Source of the DNA: G963717155 sp963717155
GTDB lineage: Bacteria > Actinomycetota > Thermoleophilia > Gaiellales > JALYLC01
Assembly (NCBI GenBank): GCA_963717155.1
Contig: OY970326.1
Span: 3,348,001 to 3,412,000, forward strand
Reading direction: 5' to 3'
Length of the DNA stretch: 64,000 nucleotides
The notes beneath the pieces were generated by a model, which was not told where the DNA came from, did not search any database, and saw only the letters and a list, made by a program, of their open reading frames with translations. This document shows positions 16,652-25,329 of this stretch, one piece after another; the first letter of the stretch is position 1; the number at the start of each line of letters is the position of its first letter. Made by a program: the position numbers and the translations under genes.

Positions 16652-17791
16652 TCACCAGCTCGCAAGCGCGTCGATCGGCCAGATGTCCACGAGCTCGTCT
16701 CCACGGACACAGTGGTAGACCTGGTACATCGCCACGGTCTGATAGCAGTGGGGCGGCACGATCTCGACCACGGCTCCCACGGCGAGCGAGTCGTCCGCGG
16801 ATGCGAGGTCGATCCGTCCGAGATCGTCGCCGACGATCGAGTAGGTGGCGCCCTCTGGCGCGCCCGTGAGGATCCGCGGCGCGAGCGGGCCGTACATGCC
16901 GTCGACCTCCTTCGTGCCGGCGTCCGTGATCACGAAGCCTGGCTGCGCGGCACCGATCACCGTCGTCCTCACCGAGAGCGAGCACTCGAACGGATGCGGC
17001 TCGGCCCGGCGGATGGGCGTGTCGAGGTAGTTCACGTCCATGAAGATGTAGGTACCCGGCTGAAGCTCGTTCAGCACTCCGAGCTCGGCGTCGATCTCGT
17101 GGCTCCCCGTCCCACCGCCGGTCACGACGTTTGCGGGCAGCCCGACTTCGCGGAGCCGGTCGAGCAAGCGGGCGAGCGGCTCGAGACACGACCGCGTGAT
17201 GCGTCGGCGCTCGTCGTAGTCCCGGACAGTCTGGTAGCTGCCGACGTACCCCTGCACGCCGGCGAGCTCGAGGCCATCGGTGTCGGAGATGGTTCGTGCG
17301 AGGGCGACTGCGGTGTCCTCATCGGCGATGCCGGTTCTCCCGCCGCCGACCTCGTAGTCGACGAGCACGCCGAGTGGCCGACCGGAGCGCCGGGCAGCGA
17401 CACCGAGCTGCTCGACGTTCTCATGGCTGTCCGCGGCCACGATGAACCCGTCCGTCCGCGCGTTCAGCGCCGCGAGACGCTCGAGCTTCGGGTCGGTCAC
17501 GACCGTCGAGAACAGCATCACTCCTGGCACACCGTTCTGCACGAACGTCTCGGCCTCGGAGAGCGTTGCGCAGCACACGCCGACCGCCCCGGCCGCCACT
17601 TGCAGCAGCGCGATCTCACTGCACTTGTGGATCTTTCCCGGCGGCCGCAGCGCGTACCCGTGCTGCGTGGCGTGCTCGGCCATCGACCGGATGTTGGCGT
17701 CGAGCCTGTCGAGATCGAGGACCAGCGCCGGCGTCCCGATCAGGTGGCGCGAGCCAGGCTCGCCGACCAGGTGCTCGTTCGGACCAAGCAT
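16652..17791 (-). CDS. D-threonine aldolase / DSD1-like PLP enzyme (alanine racemase N-terminal fold)
   Basis: The product is 379 residues. TPALVLDLDRLDANIRSMAE opens the TIM-barrel. The PLP-lysine region reads ALRPPGKIHKCSEIALLQ; the family pattern is R-P-H-x-K-T-H-K, so the lysine is kept while the His before it is Pro. GAVGVCCATLSEAETFVQNG and NVVTGGGTGSHEID are conserved phosphate-binding pieces. The C-terminal metal site region (EIVPPHCYQTVAMYQVYHC) is present. Family members cleave D-3-hydroxy amino acids or dehydrate D-serine. It lies just downstream of a sugar ABC transporter on the same strand, 36 bases away, so it may be read with it. Confidence 0.78.
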   Translation of the reverse strand: MLGPNEHLVGEPGSRHLIGTPALVLDLDRLDANIRSMAEHATQHGYALRPPGKIHKCSEIALLQVAAGAVGVCCATLSEAETFVQNGVPGVMLFSTVVTDPKLERLAALNARTDGFIVAADSHENVEQLGVAARRSGRPLGVLVDYEVGGGRTGIADEDTAVALARTISDTDGLELAGVQGYVGSYQTVRDYDERRRITRSCLEPLARLLDRLREVGLPANVVTGGGTGSHEIDAELGVLNELQPGTYIFMDVNYLDTPIRRAEPHPFECSLSVRTTVIGAAQPGFVITDAGTKEVDGMYGPLAPRILTGAPEGATYSIVGDDLGRIDLASADDSLAVGAVVEIVPPHCYQTVAMYQVYHCVRGDELVDIWPIDALASW

Positions 17792-17827
17792 GCCGTGGGA
17801 TCGTAATGACGACCTCGCGCCGCCGCG

Positions 17828-18688
17828 TCAGCCCTTGATCGCGCCCGACAGGCCGCCGACGATGCGCCGCTCGGCGGCCAGGAAGAAGACGAGCGCAGGG
17901 ACCATGCTCAACGCGGTGTAGGCGAGAATCGCCGCAGTGTCCTGCGCGTACTCGCCCTGGTACGAGGCGACCCCGAGCGGCAGCGTCCACTCGCCCGGGT
18001 CGTTGAGGACGATGAGGGGAAGCAGGAACGCGTTCCAGCTCGTGACGACGGCGAGGATCGAGACGGTCATCAGGGCCGGCCGGGAGAGGGGTATCAGGAT
18101 CCGCCAGAAGAACCCGATCTTCGAGCACCCGTCGATCGCAGCGGCGTCCTCGAGATCGGGCGGGATGGCGCGCATGAACGGCCGCAGGATGATCACCGTC
18201 ACCGGCAGGCCGAACGCCGCCTCGGGGAGTGCAACTCCGAACGGGCTGTCGAGGATCCCGAACTGGCGCAGCTCGATGTACAGCGGCAGTACGGCAACCG
18301 TCAGTGGCAGCAGCAGGCCCAGCGTGAAGATCGTGTACAGGAGCTCGCGGCCGCGGAACTCGTAGCGGGCGAGCGCATAGGCGACGCACGAGCCCAGCGT
18401 GACGATCACGAGCGTCGCGATTGCCGCGATGATCGCGCTGTTGCCGATCTGGCGCCAGAACGCCTCGGAGGTGATGATGCCGGTGTAGTTGCTCGTGATC
18501 CAGGGATGCGGCCAGGCGACCGGCGCGTCGGCGATCTGCCCGGTGTTGCGGAACCCGCCGAGCACGACGTAGAGCAGCGGGACGATCGTGATCACGCCGA
18601 GCACGACACAGACGGCGTACGTCCAGAGCTGGAGGCGCCGTTGGGCGCCTGCACGCCGACGCCGTGGCGTTGCGATGCTGGCGCTCAT
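17828..18688 (-). CDS. Carbohydrate ABC transporter permease, MalG type
   Basis: The product is 286 residues, starting at ATG 18688 with a 4-base overlap with the MalF-type gene. It has six membrane segments. The EAA loop DLEDAAAIDGCSKIGFFWRI then LIPLSRPAL is the ATPase contact of the CUT1 family. It ends with GGLSGAIKG, a common MalG terminus. No ATPase gene accompanies this transporter, which is usual for CUT1 systems sharing an MsiK/UgpC-type ATPase encoded elsewhere (inference). Confidence 0.93.
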   Translation of the reverse strand: MSASIATPRRRRAGAQRRLQLWTYAVCVVLGVITIVPLLYVVLGGFRNTGQIADAPVAWPHPWITSNYTGIITSEAFWRQIGNSAIIAAIATLVIVTLGSCVAYALARYEFRGRELLYTIFTLGLLLPLTVAVLPLYIELRQFGILDSPFGVALPEAAFGLPVTVIILRPFMRAIPPDLEDAAAIDGCSKIGFFWRILIPLSRPALMTVSILAVVTSWNAFLLPLIVLNDPGEWTLPLGVASYQGEYAQDTAAILAYTALSMVPALVFFLAAERRIVGGLSGAIKG

Positions 18689-19641
18689 GCCATCCTCGTC
18701 AGCGCGCCGGCGGTGTCGCGACGCAGCACGAAGCGCTGGTAGACGAGGGCACAGGCGAACGAGATCGCGAACAGGACCACGGCGACCGCGCAGCCATACC
18801 CGAACTGGTAGCGGACGAAGCCGTTGCTGAACATGTATGTCGCCATCGTGTTCGAGCGCTCGGCCGGCCCGCCCTGGGTCATGATCCAGACGAGGTCGAA
18901 CAGCTGCAGCGACCCGATGATGGCGAGGAATCCCCAGATGCGGATCGTCGGCCCGAGCAGCGGCAGCGTGATGTACCGGATCTTCTGGAGCGCGCCAGCA
19001 CCGTCGATCGCGGCCGCGTCGGTCAGCTCCTTCGGGATTCCCGAGAGCCCGGCGAGGAACAGGATGATCCCGAAGCCGATGTACTTCCAGGTGATCACGA
19101 CGAACAGCGTGAACAGGACGATGTTGAGGTCGGCGAGCCACAGCTGGACGGCGAAGCCGAGTCCGACCCCCTTGAAGGCGCGGTCAACGAGCCCGTCGGG
19201 CTGCAGGATCAGGAGCCAGATGACAGCCGTGGTCGCCTCCGACAGGACGTACGGCGCGAAGAAGACGAGGCGTGCGACCCGCCGCCCCCTGAAAGGGCGG
19301 TCGAGCATCAGCGCCACCCCGAGCGCGAGCGGGAACTGGATGATGATCGAGAGCGCGACGAGGATGAAGTTGTGCTGGATCGCCCCGATGAAGTCCGGGT
19401 CGTTGAACGCGTCGCGGAAGTTCTGGAGGCCGACGAAGTCGGTGAGCGGGCCGAGGCCGCTCCAGTTGAACAGGCTGTAGTGGACGGCCTGGACGAGCGG
19501 GTACAGCACGAACGCCAGGTAGAAGAGCAGCGCCGGCACGATGAAGAGGGCCAGCTCGAGCCACTTCCGGCGCCAGACGGGCACGACGACCGGCCGCGAT
19601 CTCCTGCGGCCGATCGTCGTGGTCGTCGTCTCGTCGCTCAA
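18685..19641 (-). CDS. Carbohydrate ABC transporter permease, MalF type
   Basis: The product is 318 residues. The N-terminus is cytoplasmic and charged, followed by ELALFIVPALLFYLAFVLYP, typical of UgpA/MalF-like CUT1 permeases. The EAA loop is PKELTDAAAIDGAGALQKIR. WIMTQGGPAERSNTMATYMF is the conserved segment before the last helix. It overlaps both neighbours by 4 bases, so binding protein, MalF and MalG form one operon read leftward. Confidence 0.93.
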   Translation of the reverse strand: MSDETTTTTIGRRRSRPVVVPVWRRKWLELALFIVPALLFYLAFVLYPLVQAVHYSLFNWSGLGPLTDFVGLQNFRDAFNDPDFIGAIQHNFILVALSIIIQFPLALGVALMLDRPFRGRRVARLVFFAPYVLSEATTAVIWLLILQPDGLVDRAFKGVGLGFAVQLWLADLNIVLFTLFVVITWKYIGFGIILFLAGLSGIPKELTDAAAIDGAGALQKIRYITLPLLGPTIRIWGFLAIIGSLQLFDLVWIMTQGGPAERSNTMATYMFSNGFVRYQFGYGCAVAVVLFAISFACALVYQRFVLRRDTAGALTRMA

Positions 19642-20951
19642 TGGCTGGATTTTGCCGACTTCGCGATCGCGTCGACGACCTGCTGCGGGTTCTTCGCTCC
19701 CGCGAACAGGTCAGCGATGGCGGAGTCGAGCGCCTGTCCGACCGCGGTCGGGTAGGCGATGTCCAGGTAGGTCTGCACGAACGGCGACTTCCCGCGCGCC
19801 GTCGCGACGCCGCGGAGGATCGGGTCGGCGATGCCCGCCTCGGCGCCCTTGGCCGTCGGGAGGCCGATGCCGAGCTTGGCCCATCCGGTCTGCACCGGCT
19901 TGCTCACGAGATACTTGAGGAACTGGGCACACGCCGGCTCGGGAGCCTTCCACGAGCACGAGTAGCCGTCACCACCGCCCAGCGCGGCTCCCGGGACTCC
20001 GTGACCGCCGGGAACCGACGGGAACGGGAACCAGCCGAGGTTCGAGCCGATGCCCTTCTGATCCGGGGAGAGCGAGTTCATGGTGCCCTCGTCCCAGTGT
20101 CCCTGGAGCTCCATCGCGGCCTTGCCGTTGCCGATCATGCCTGCCGAGCTCGTTGCGCCCTGCTGCGCCGGCGTGGCCAGGAACCCGTCCTGGAACGGCT
20201 TCGCGTCGAGAAGCTGCTGCGTCAGCGTCCCGGCCTTCGTCCAGCACGGATCGCTGAAGTCGAGGCCGACAGCCGCCTTCTGCAGCGTCGCCTTGCTGCA
20301 CAGGCGAACGGCCAGGTAGTCCCAGTAGAACGCGTCGGGCCAGCGGTCCTTGCTGCCGATCGCGATCGGAACGATGTTGGCCGCCTTCAGCTTCGTGATG
20401 TCGCTGAAGAGCTCGTCCCAGGTGGCCGGTGGAGCGGTGATGCCGGCCTGGGTGAAGAGCGCCTTGTTGTACCAGAAGCCGACGACTCCGAGGTTGTACG
20501 GGACGCCGTACTGCTTGCCCTTGTACTGCCAGCCGGCGACCGCGCCGCCAAGCGACGCGATCCAGGGCTTGACGTACTTGGTGATGTCACCGACCTTGCC
20601 GGCCTTCACCTGGGTCGCGAGTGCACCGCCGCCCCACTGCTGGAAGATGTCCGGCGGGCTGCTCGACTGGAGCGCCAGCGGGATCTTGGTGTTCTGCAGC
20701 TGCTCGTTCTGGATCGGGACGGGCTTCACCGTCACGTCGGGATGGAGCTTGTGGAAGTCGTTCGCCACCTTCTGCCAGTAGGCCCGCTGCGGGCCGATCG
20801 TGGCGTTGTGCCACCACGTCAGCGTGGTGCCTCCGCTCCTTGCCGCGGGGCGGGCTGAAGTACTGCCCTGCGCAGCCGCGAGGCCGCCGAAGGCGCTCAG
20901 CGCCGCGACGACCCCCACGAGCAGAGCCCAAGTGTTCCGTCGTCGGACCAT
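19638..20951 (-). CDS. Carbohydrate ABC transporter substrate-binding protein (family 1)
   Basis: The product is 437 residues, starting at ATG 20951 behind a strong ribosome site. The signal peptide (WALLVGVVAALSAFGGLAAA) has no lipobox cysteine. Mature SBP_1 features: TLTWWHNATIGPQRAYWQKV, ALQSSSPPDIFQQWGGGALA, YGVPYNLGVVGFWYNKALF, and AMELQGHWD. The ligand is probably an oligosaccharide of beta-linked glucose or similar, inferred from the divergent LacI regulator and GH3 beta-glucosidase. Confidence 0.9.
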   Translation of the reverse strand: MVRRRNTWALLVGVVAALSAFGGLAAAQGSTSARPAARSGGTTLTWWHNATIGPQRAYWQKVANDFHKLHPDVTVKPVPIQNEQLQNTKIPLALQSSSPPDIFQQWGGGALATQVKAGKVGDITKYVKPWIASLGGAVAGWQYKGKQYGVPYNLGVVGFWYNKALFTQAGITAPPATWDELFSDITKLKAANIVPIAIGSKDRWPDAFYWDYLAVRLCSKATLQKAAVGLDFSDPCWTKAGTLTQQLLDAKPFQDGFLATPAQQGATSSAGMIGNGKAAMELQGHWDEGTMNSLSPDQKGIGSNLGWFPFPSVPGGHGVPGAALGGGDGYSCSWKAPEPACAQFLKYLVSKPVQTGWAKLGIGLPTAKGAEAGIADPILRGVATARGKSPFVQTYLDIAYPTAVGQALDSAIADLFAGAKNPQQVVDAIAKSAKSSH

Positions 20952-20958
20952 CAGATTG

Positions 20959-20967
20959 CTCCTCCTT
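20959..20967 (-). promoter_or_regulatory. Strong ribosome binding site of the sugar-binding protein
   Basis: On the minus strand AAGGAGGAG sits seven bases before the ATG at 20951. It fixes that start and is the best match to the anti-Shine-Dalgarno sequence I saw in the window, in keeping with high expression of a binding protein. Confidence 0.75.
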
Positions 20968-21000
20968 GGTCAATCCGGGTTGTCGGGTCGGCGCGGCGCG

Positions 21001-21029
21001 AGTCTGACAGAGTGCGCGACCTTCGTCAA
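21001..21029 (-). promoter_or_regulatory. Promoter of the sugar ABC operon
   Basis: On the minus strand a -35 TTGACG (21024-21029) and a -10-like CAGACT (21001-21006) are separated by 17 bases, about 50 bases before the start codon at 20951. The -35 overlaps the end of the LacI-type operator at 21028-21047, which fits repression by blocking polymerase. Confidence 0.5.
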
Positions 21030-21047
21030 CCGTTATCGATATCGGTT
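21028..21047. promoter_or_regulatory. LacI-family operator
   Basis: AACCGTTATCGATATCGGTT is a 20-base inverted repeat with a central CG and a single mismatched pair. This is the shape LacI/GalR regulators recognise. It lies in the 122-base gap between the sugar transporter operon and the divergent LacI gene, overlapping the -35 of the former and just upstream of the latter. Confidence 0.7.
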
Positions 21048-21059
21048 TCGAGATCTGTG

Positions 21060-21065
21060 TATATT
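21060..21065 (+). promoter_or_regulatory. -10 element of the lacI-type regulator, probably leaderless
   Basis: TATATT ends eight bases before the ATG at 21074 and there is no ribosome site between them. Transcription would therefore begin at or next to the start codon, giving a leaderless message, which is common in actinobacteria. The region is unusually AT-rich for this window. Confidence 0.45.
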
Positions 21066-21073
21066 CCCCACCC

Positions 21074-22087
21074 ATGGGACGCGGTCGGGTGACGATTGGT
21101 GAGGTCGCGGCGCAGGCCGGGGTCTCGGTCTCCACGGTCTCGAAGGTGATAAACGACCGCTACGGGATCGCCGAGGACACCTCGGCGCGCGTGCGCGCAG
21201 TGATCGAAGAGCTTGGCTATCACGCGAGTCTCGTCGGCCAGAGCCTGCGGAGCCGGCGCACCAACGTCCTCGGCGTGCTCGTCACCGACATCGAGCCGTT
21301 CAGCGCCGAGCTGCTCAAGGGCGTTGCGCGGGCGGTCCACAACACGGACTACGAGCTGATCGTGTTCTCCGGCTCCGGCCGCTCGCGCGACCAGGGTGGG
21401 TGGGAGCGCCGCTACCTCTCGCGCATCAGCGGAACGCTCGCCGACGGTGCGATCCTCGTCACGCCCGGCAGCATCGACGAGGTGTTCGGGTCGCCGGTGG
21501 TCGCGGTCGACCACAACGTGCACTCCTCGACCCTGCCGACCGTCGACTCCGACAACCTGAACGGCGCGGTTTCCGCGACCGAGTACTTGATCCGCCTCGG
21601 ACACCGGCGGATCGCGTTCCTGGCGGGACGCCCCGACCTCGAGTCGGCGCGACTGCGTGAACGGGGCTACCGCCAGGCCCTTGCCACTGCGGGCATCGCA
21701 GTCGACGAGGGCCTCATCCGCGTCGGTGGCTACGAGGCCGAGACGGCCACTGCTCCGGCGCGAGAGCTGCTCGAGCTCGACCCGCGGCCGACGGCGGTCT
21801 TCGCCGCCAACGACACGACTGCGCTCGAGACGATGGCCGTCGCCCGGTCGCTCGGCCTCGCGGTCCCGCAGGACCTCTCGGTCATCGGGTTCGACAACGT
21901 CCCGGAGTCTGCGCTCGGCAATCCCCCGCTGACCACGGTGGAGCAGCCGATCCAGAAGATGGGCAGCGAGGCCGTCCGCCTGCTGATCGAGCTCATCGAG
22001 GATCCGTCACAGCCACCGGACCGCGTGGTCCTTCCGACGAAGCTCGTCGTCCGCGAGTCCTGCCAGGCGATCGGCGACGGCGAATGA
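21074..22087 (+). CDS. LacI/GalR-family transcriptional regulator
   Basis: The product is 337 residues. The N-terminal helix-turn-helix VTIGEVAAQAGVSVSTVSKV with hinge helix (SLVGQSLRSRRTNV) leads to the periplasmic-binding-like effector domain: VLGVLVTDIEPFSAELLKGV, the dimer region, and ending VVLPTKLVVRES. It is the likely repressor of the divergent sugar ABC operon and of the GH3 gene it overlaps by 4 bases. The effector would be the imported sugar or its hydrolysis product. Confidence 0.94.
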   Translation: MGRGRVTIGEVAAQAGVSVSTVSKVINDRYGIAEDTSARVRAVIEELGYHASLVGQSLRSRRTNVLGVLVTDIEPFSAELLKGVARAVHNTDYELIVFSGSGRSRDQGGWERRYLSRISGTLADGAILVTPGSIDEVFGSPVVAVDHNVHSSTLPTVDSDNLNGAVSATEYLIRLGHRRIAFLAGRPDLESARLRERGYRQALATAGIAVDEGLIRVGGYEAETATAPARELLELDPRPTAVFAANDTTALETMAVARSLGLAVPQDLSVIGFDNVPESALGNPPLTTVEQPIQKMGSEAVRLLIELIEDPSQPPDRVVLPTKLVVRESCQAIGDGE

Positions 22088-24439
22088 CGACGGCCGGGCA
22101 CGCCCCTCTCCTGTATCGCGACGAGGGTCGCCCGGTCGCCGAGCGCGTCGAGGATCTGCTCGGACGGATGACGCTCGAGGAGAAGGCTGCGCAGCTCGGA
22201 AGCGCCTGGATCTTCCAGCTGCTCGACGGCGAGAGCTTCTCGCGGGAGCGGATGTCTGGACTCGCCGAGCATGGGCTCGGGCATGTGACGCGACTCTGCG
22301 GCGCCAGCAGCCTCGGCGCCGAGGCCGCCGCGGCCGTGGCCAACGAGATCCAGGGCTACCTCGTCGAGGAGACCCGGCTCGGCATCCCGGCGATCGTGCA
22401 CGAGGAGATCTGCTCGGGTCTGATGGCGCGAGACTCGACCGTCTTCCCGCAGGCGATCGGCGTCGCGAGCACGTGGGCGCCGGAGCTGTCCCGCGCGCTC
22501 GCCGCCGCGGTCCGCACACAGATGCGCGCGATCGGCGCACACCAGGGCCTCTCGCCTGTCCTCGACATCTGCCGCGATCCTCGCTGGGGCCGTACCGAGG
22601 AGACGTTCGGCGAGGATCCGCACCTCGTCGCGCGGATGGGGGTCGAGTTCGTGCGCGGGCTCCAGGGCGACGACCTGCGCGACGGTGTCGTCGCGACCGC
22701 CAAGCATCTCGTGGGCTACGGGGCGTCGGAGGGCGGCATGAACTGGGCGCCCGCGCGGATCGGCGCGTGCGAGCTCCACGACGTCTACCTGCACCCCTTC
22801 GAGGCCGCGGTGCACACCGCCGGGCTCCGCTCCGTGATGAACGCCTACAACGAGGTCGACGGCATGCCGTGCGCGGCCGACCGCGCGCTCCTGACCGGGC
22901 TGCTGCGAGACCGGTGGCAGTTCGACGGCTCCGTCGTCTCCGACTACTTCGCGGTACGGCAGATCGAGACGTACCACCGGCTCGCCGCGGACGCCCCACA
23001 CGCCGCGGCGACCGCGCTCGAGGCCGGGATCGACGTCGAGCTTCCGCAGACCGACTGCTATGGCGCACCCCTGCTCGAGGCCGTCCGTTGCGGCCTCGTC
23101 GACGAGGAGACCCTCGACGACGCCGTGCGGCGGGTGCTCGCGACGAAGTTCGACCTCGGTCTGTTCGAGCGGCCGTTCGTCGACGTGGCGGCCGTTGCCG
23201 CGCCCGGACACGCAGCGCGCGCTGGCGAAGACGATCGTGCGCAAGAGCCTCGTGCTCCTGAAGAACGACGGTGCCTTGCCGCTTTCGCCGGGAACGCAGC
23301 GGATCGCGGTGATCGGCCCGAACGCCGACGAGCTCCGCCATCTCTTCGGCGACTACTGCTACCCCGCACACGTCGAGTCTCTGCAGGAGATGCTCGAGGC
23401 CGGCGAGAACGTCTTCTCGATCGCACGGCCAGGACGGCTCGAGTTCGGCACCACGATGCCCGAGGCGCCCACGATCGTCGACGCGCTGCGCACGCGCTTC
23501 GGGGCCCGGGTGGAGTCCGCGCGCGGTTGCGACGTCAACACCGAGTCCCGCGCCGGCTTCGAGGCCGCCGTCGCGCTGGCCGCAGCGTCAGACGTCGCGA
23601 TCATGGTGATGGGCGACAAGGCGGGACTGACCGACGACTGCACGACCGGCGAGAGCCGCGACCGCGCATCGCTCGACCTGCCCGGCGTCCAGGAGGAGCT
23701 CGTGCGCGCGGTGGTCGCGACCGGGACGCGCGTCGTGCTCGTCCTCGTGACCGGACGGCCCACCGGCAGCGCCTGGGTGCACGAGCATTCCGCGGCCGTC
23801 CTGCTCGCCTGGCTGCCCGGCCAGGAAGGCGCCGAGGCGATCGCGGACGCGCTCACGGGCGAGGTGAATCCCGGAGGCAAGCTGCCCATCTCCTACCCGC
23901 GTTCGGCAGGTCAGATCCCGGTCTTCTACAGCCACAAGGTCTCGGGCGGCAGGTCGCACTGGAAGGGCGACTACGTCGACTCGCCTTCGCGGCCGCTGTA
24001 CGCGTTCGGCCACGGCCTGAGCTACACGCGCTTCGAGCTCTCCGACGTGGCGACGACCGCAACGGTCGTCGCTGCGAGCGGATCGATCGAGGTCAGGGCG
24101 CGCATCACGAACGCGGGCGACCGCAGCGGGGACGAGGTCGTCCAGCTGTACGTCCGGGACCCCGAGGCCAGCCTGACGAGGCCGGTGCTCGAGCTGAAGG
24201 GCTTCCTACGGGTGGAGCTCGAGCCGGGAGCGTCGACGACCCTCACCTTCGAGGTGCCCGTCGGCCAGCTCGGATTCCACGACCGTGCGCTCGAGTACAC
24301 GGTCGAGCCGGGCGTGTTCGAGCTGTTCGTCGGGACGGCGTCCGATGCGCTCGTCGAAGCAGGAGTGGTGACGGTCGAGCCGTGTGCACCCGGCACCGAG
24401 GTCGAGAAGGCGTTCGACAGCACGGTCCGCGTCGCCTGA
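22084..24439 (+). CDS. Glycoside hydrolase family 3 beta-glucosidase-like enzyme, one frameshift
   Basis: It starts at ATG 22084, overlapping the regulator stop, and encodes about 785 residues once repaired. The N-terminal TIM barrel has PRWGRTEETFGEDPHLVARM, AKHLVGYGASEGGMNW and the nucleophile D287 in GSVVSDYFAVRQ. Near 23205 the frame changes: VAAPGHAARAGED should read on as DTQRALAKTIVRKSLVLLKN. The C-terminal alpha/beta sandwich has IAVIGPNADELRHLFGDYCY. A fibronectin-III-like domain follows. No signal peptide is visible, so it acts in the cytoplasm on sugars brought in by the adjacent transporter. The break looks like a one-base insertion in the sequence. Confidence 0.92.
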
Positions 24440-24448
24440 CCGTAGGGG

Positions 24449-25279
24449 TCATCGTTCAGGCGCCGTGCGCTCCAGCGCCTCCCAACCGATGTCGCGCTCG
24501 CGCTCGCGTTCCTCCACGAGGCGCCCGCCGCGCAAGCCGAAGAGGCGCTTGGCCAGCAGGAGATAGAGCGCGATCGCGACGTTGACGAGGAATGCGACGA
24601 GCTTGAACGGAGAGACGCTGCGCGCGAGCTCGTAGACCTCGTACGGGATGAAGACGAGCGTCGCCACGAACGTGAGGTACTCGGCCCACCGCTTCTGGTA
24701 CCAGAGCCCGACCGCCTCGACGCCTTCGAGCGCGGCGTACGCCGCCGCTGCCGCGGCAACGGCGTAGAGCGTCGACGAGCGCAGCGTGAAGACGCGCTCG
24801 AACGTGTGCAGGAGCCCGTGCGCCCGGGTATGTCCGCGAGCGCCGGCAGTGCCCTGAATCGCGTTGACGACGCGGTAGTACACGTCGCGCACCCGCACCT
24901 CGTTCCGGGCGAACAGGAACACGGCGACCGCGAGCACCGAAAGGACGACGCAGTGAATGGCGCGGTCGATCGCGATGATGCGCAGCACGACGCGATCTCG
25001 CAGCGCCTTTCCACGGAGCGGAAGCTCGACCTCGTCGCGCGCCGGTGGAAGCTCGCGCGACGGCGCCGACGGCCGAGGCAGCGGGAGCCAGGAGTCGCAG
25101 CGGACACAGCGATACCAGCGGACGTCCACATCATCGCGTGCGATGACGGCATCCTCCGGCCGGAGCCGCGCCGCGTCGGTGCCGATCAACGCGTGGCCGT
25201 GCACACCGCAGACGAGGAGCTCCCAGTGGAATCGCGGACGGAAGCGGCGTGGCTTCTGGGTTCCGGGCGGCGTATGCAC
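24449..25279 (-). CDS. DUF2127-type membrane protein with zinc-ribbon-like N-terminus
   Basis: The product is about 276 residues using GTG 25279; the frame stays open further upstream, so the start is tentative. The N-terminal part has LLVCGVHGHAL and WYRCVRCDSWLPLP, a short Cys pair suggestive of a metal knuckle. Several membrane helices follow (CVVLSVLAVAVFLFARNEV, YLTFVATLVFIPYEVYELAR, LVAFLVNVAIALYLLLAKRL), with AVGLWYQKRWAEYLTFVATL typical of DUF2127. Function is unknown. It is divergent from the GT39 gene. Confidence 0.72.
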   Translation of the reverse strand: MHTPPGTQKPRRFRPRFHWELLVCGVHGHALIGTDAARLRPEDAVIARDDVDVRWYRCVRCDSWLPLPRPSAPSRELPPARDEVELPLRGKALRDRVVLRIIAIDRAIHCVVLSVLAVAVFLFARNEVRVRDVYYRVVNAIQGTAGARGHTRAHGLLHTFERVFTLRSSTLYAVAAAAAAYAALEGVEAVGLWYQKRWAEYLTFVATLVFIPYEVYELARSVSPFKLVAFLVNVAIALYLLLAKRLFGLRGGRLVEERERERDIGWEALERTAPER

Positions 25280-25329
25280 GGGGCAATGTTCGCAGGCGCC
25301 CGGCCGACGGGGGCTACGCTTGCTCGGCC

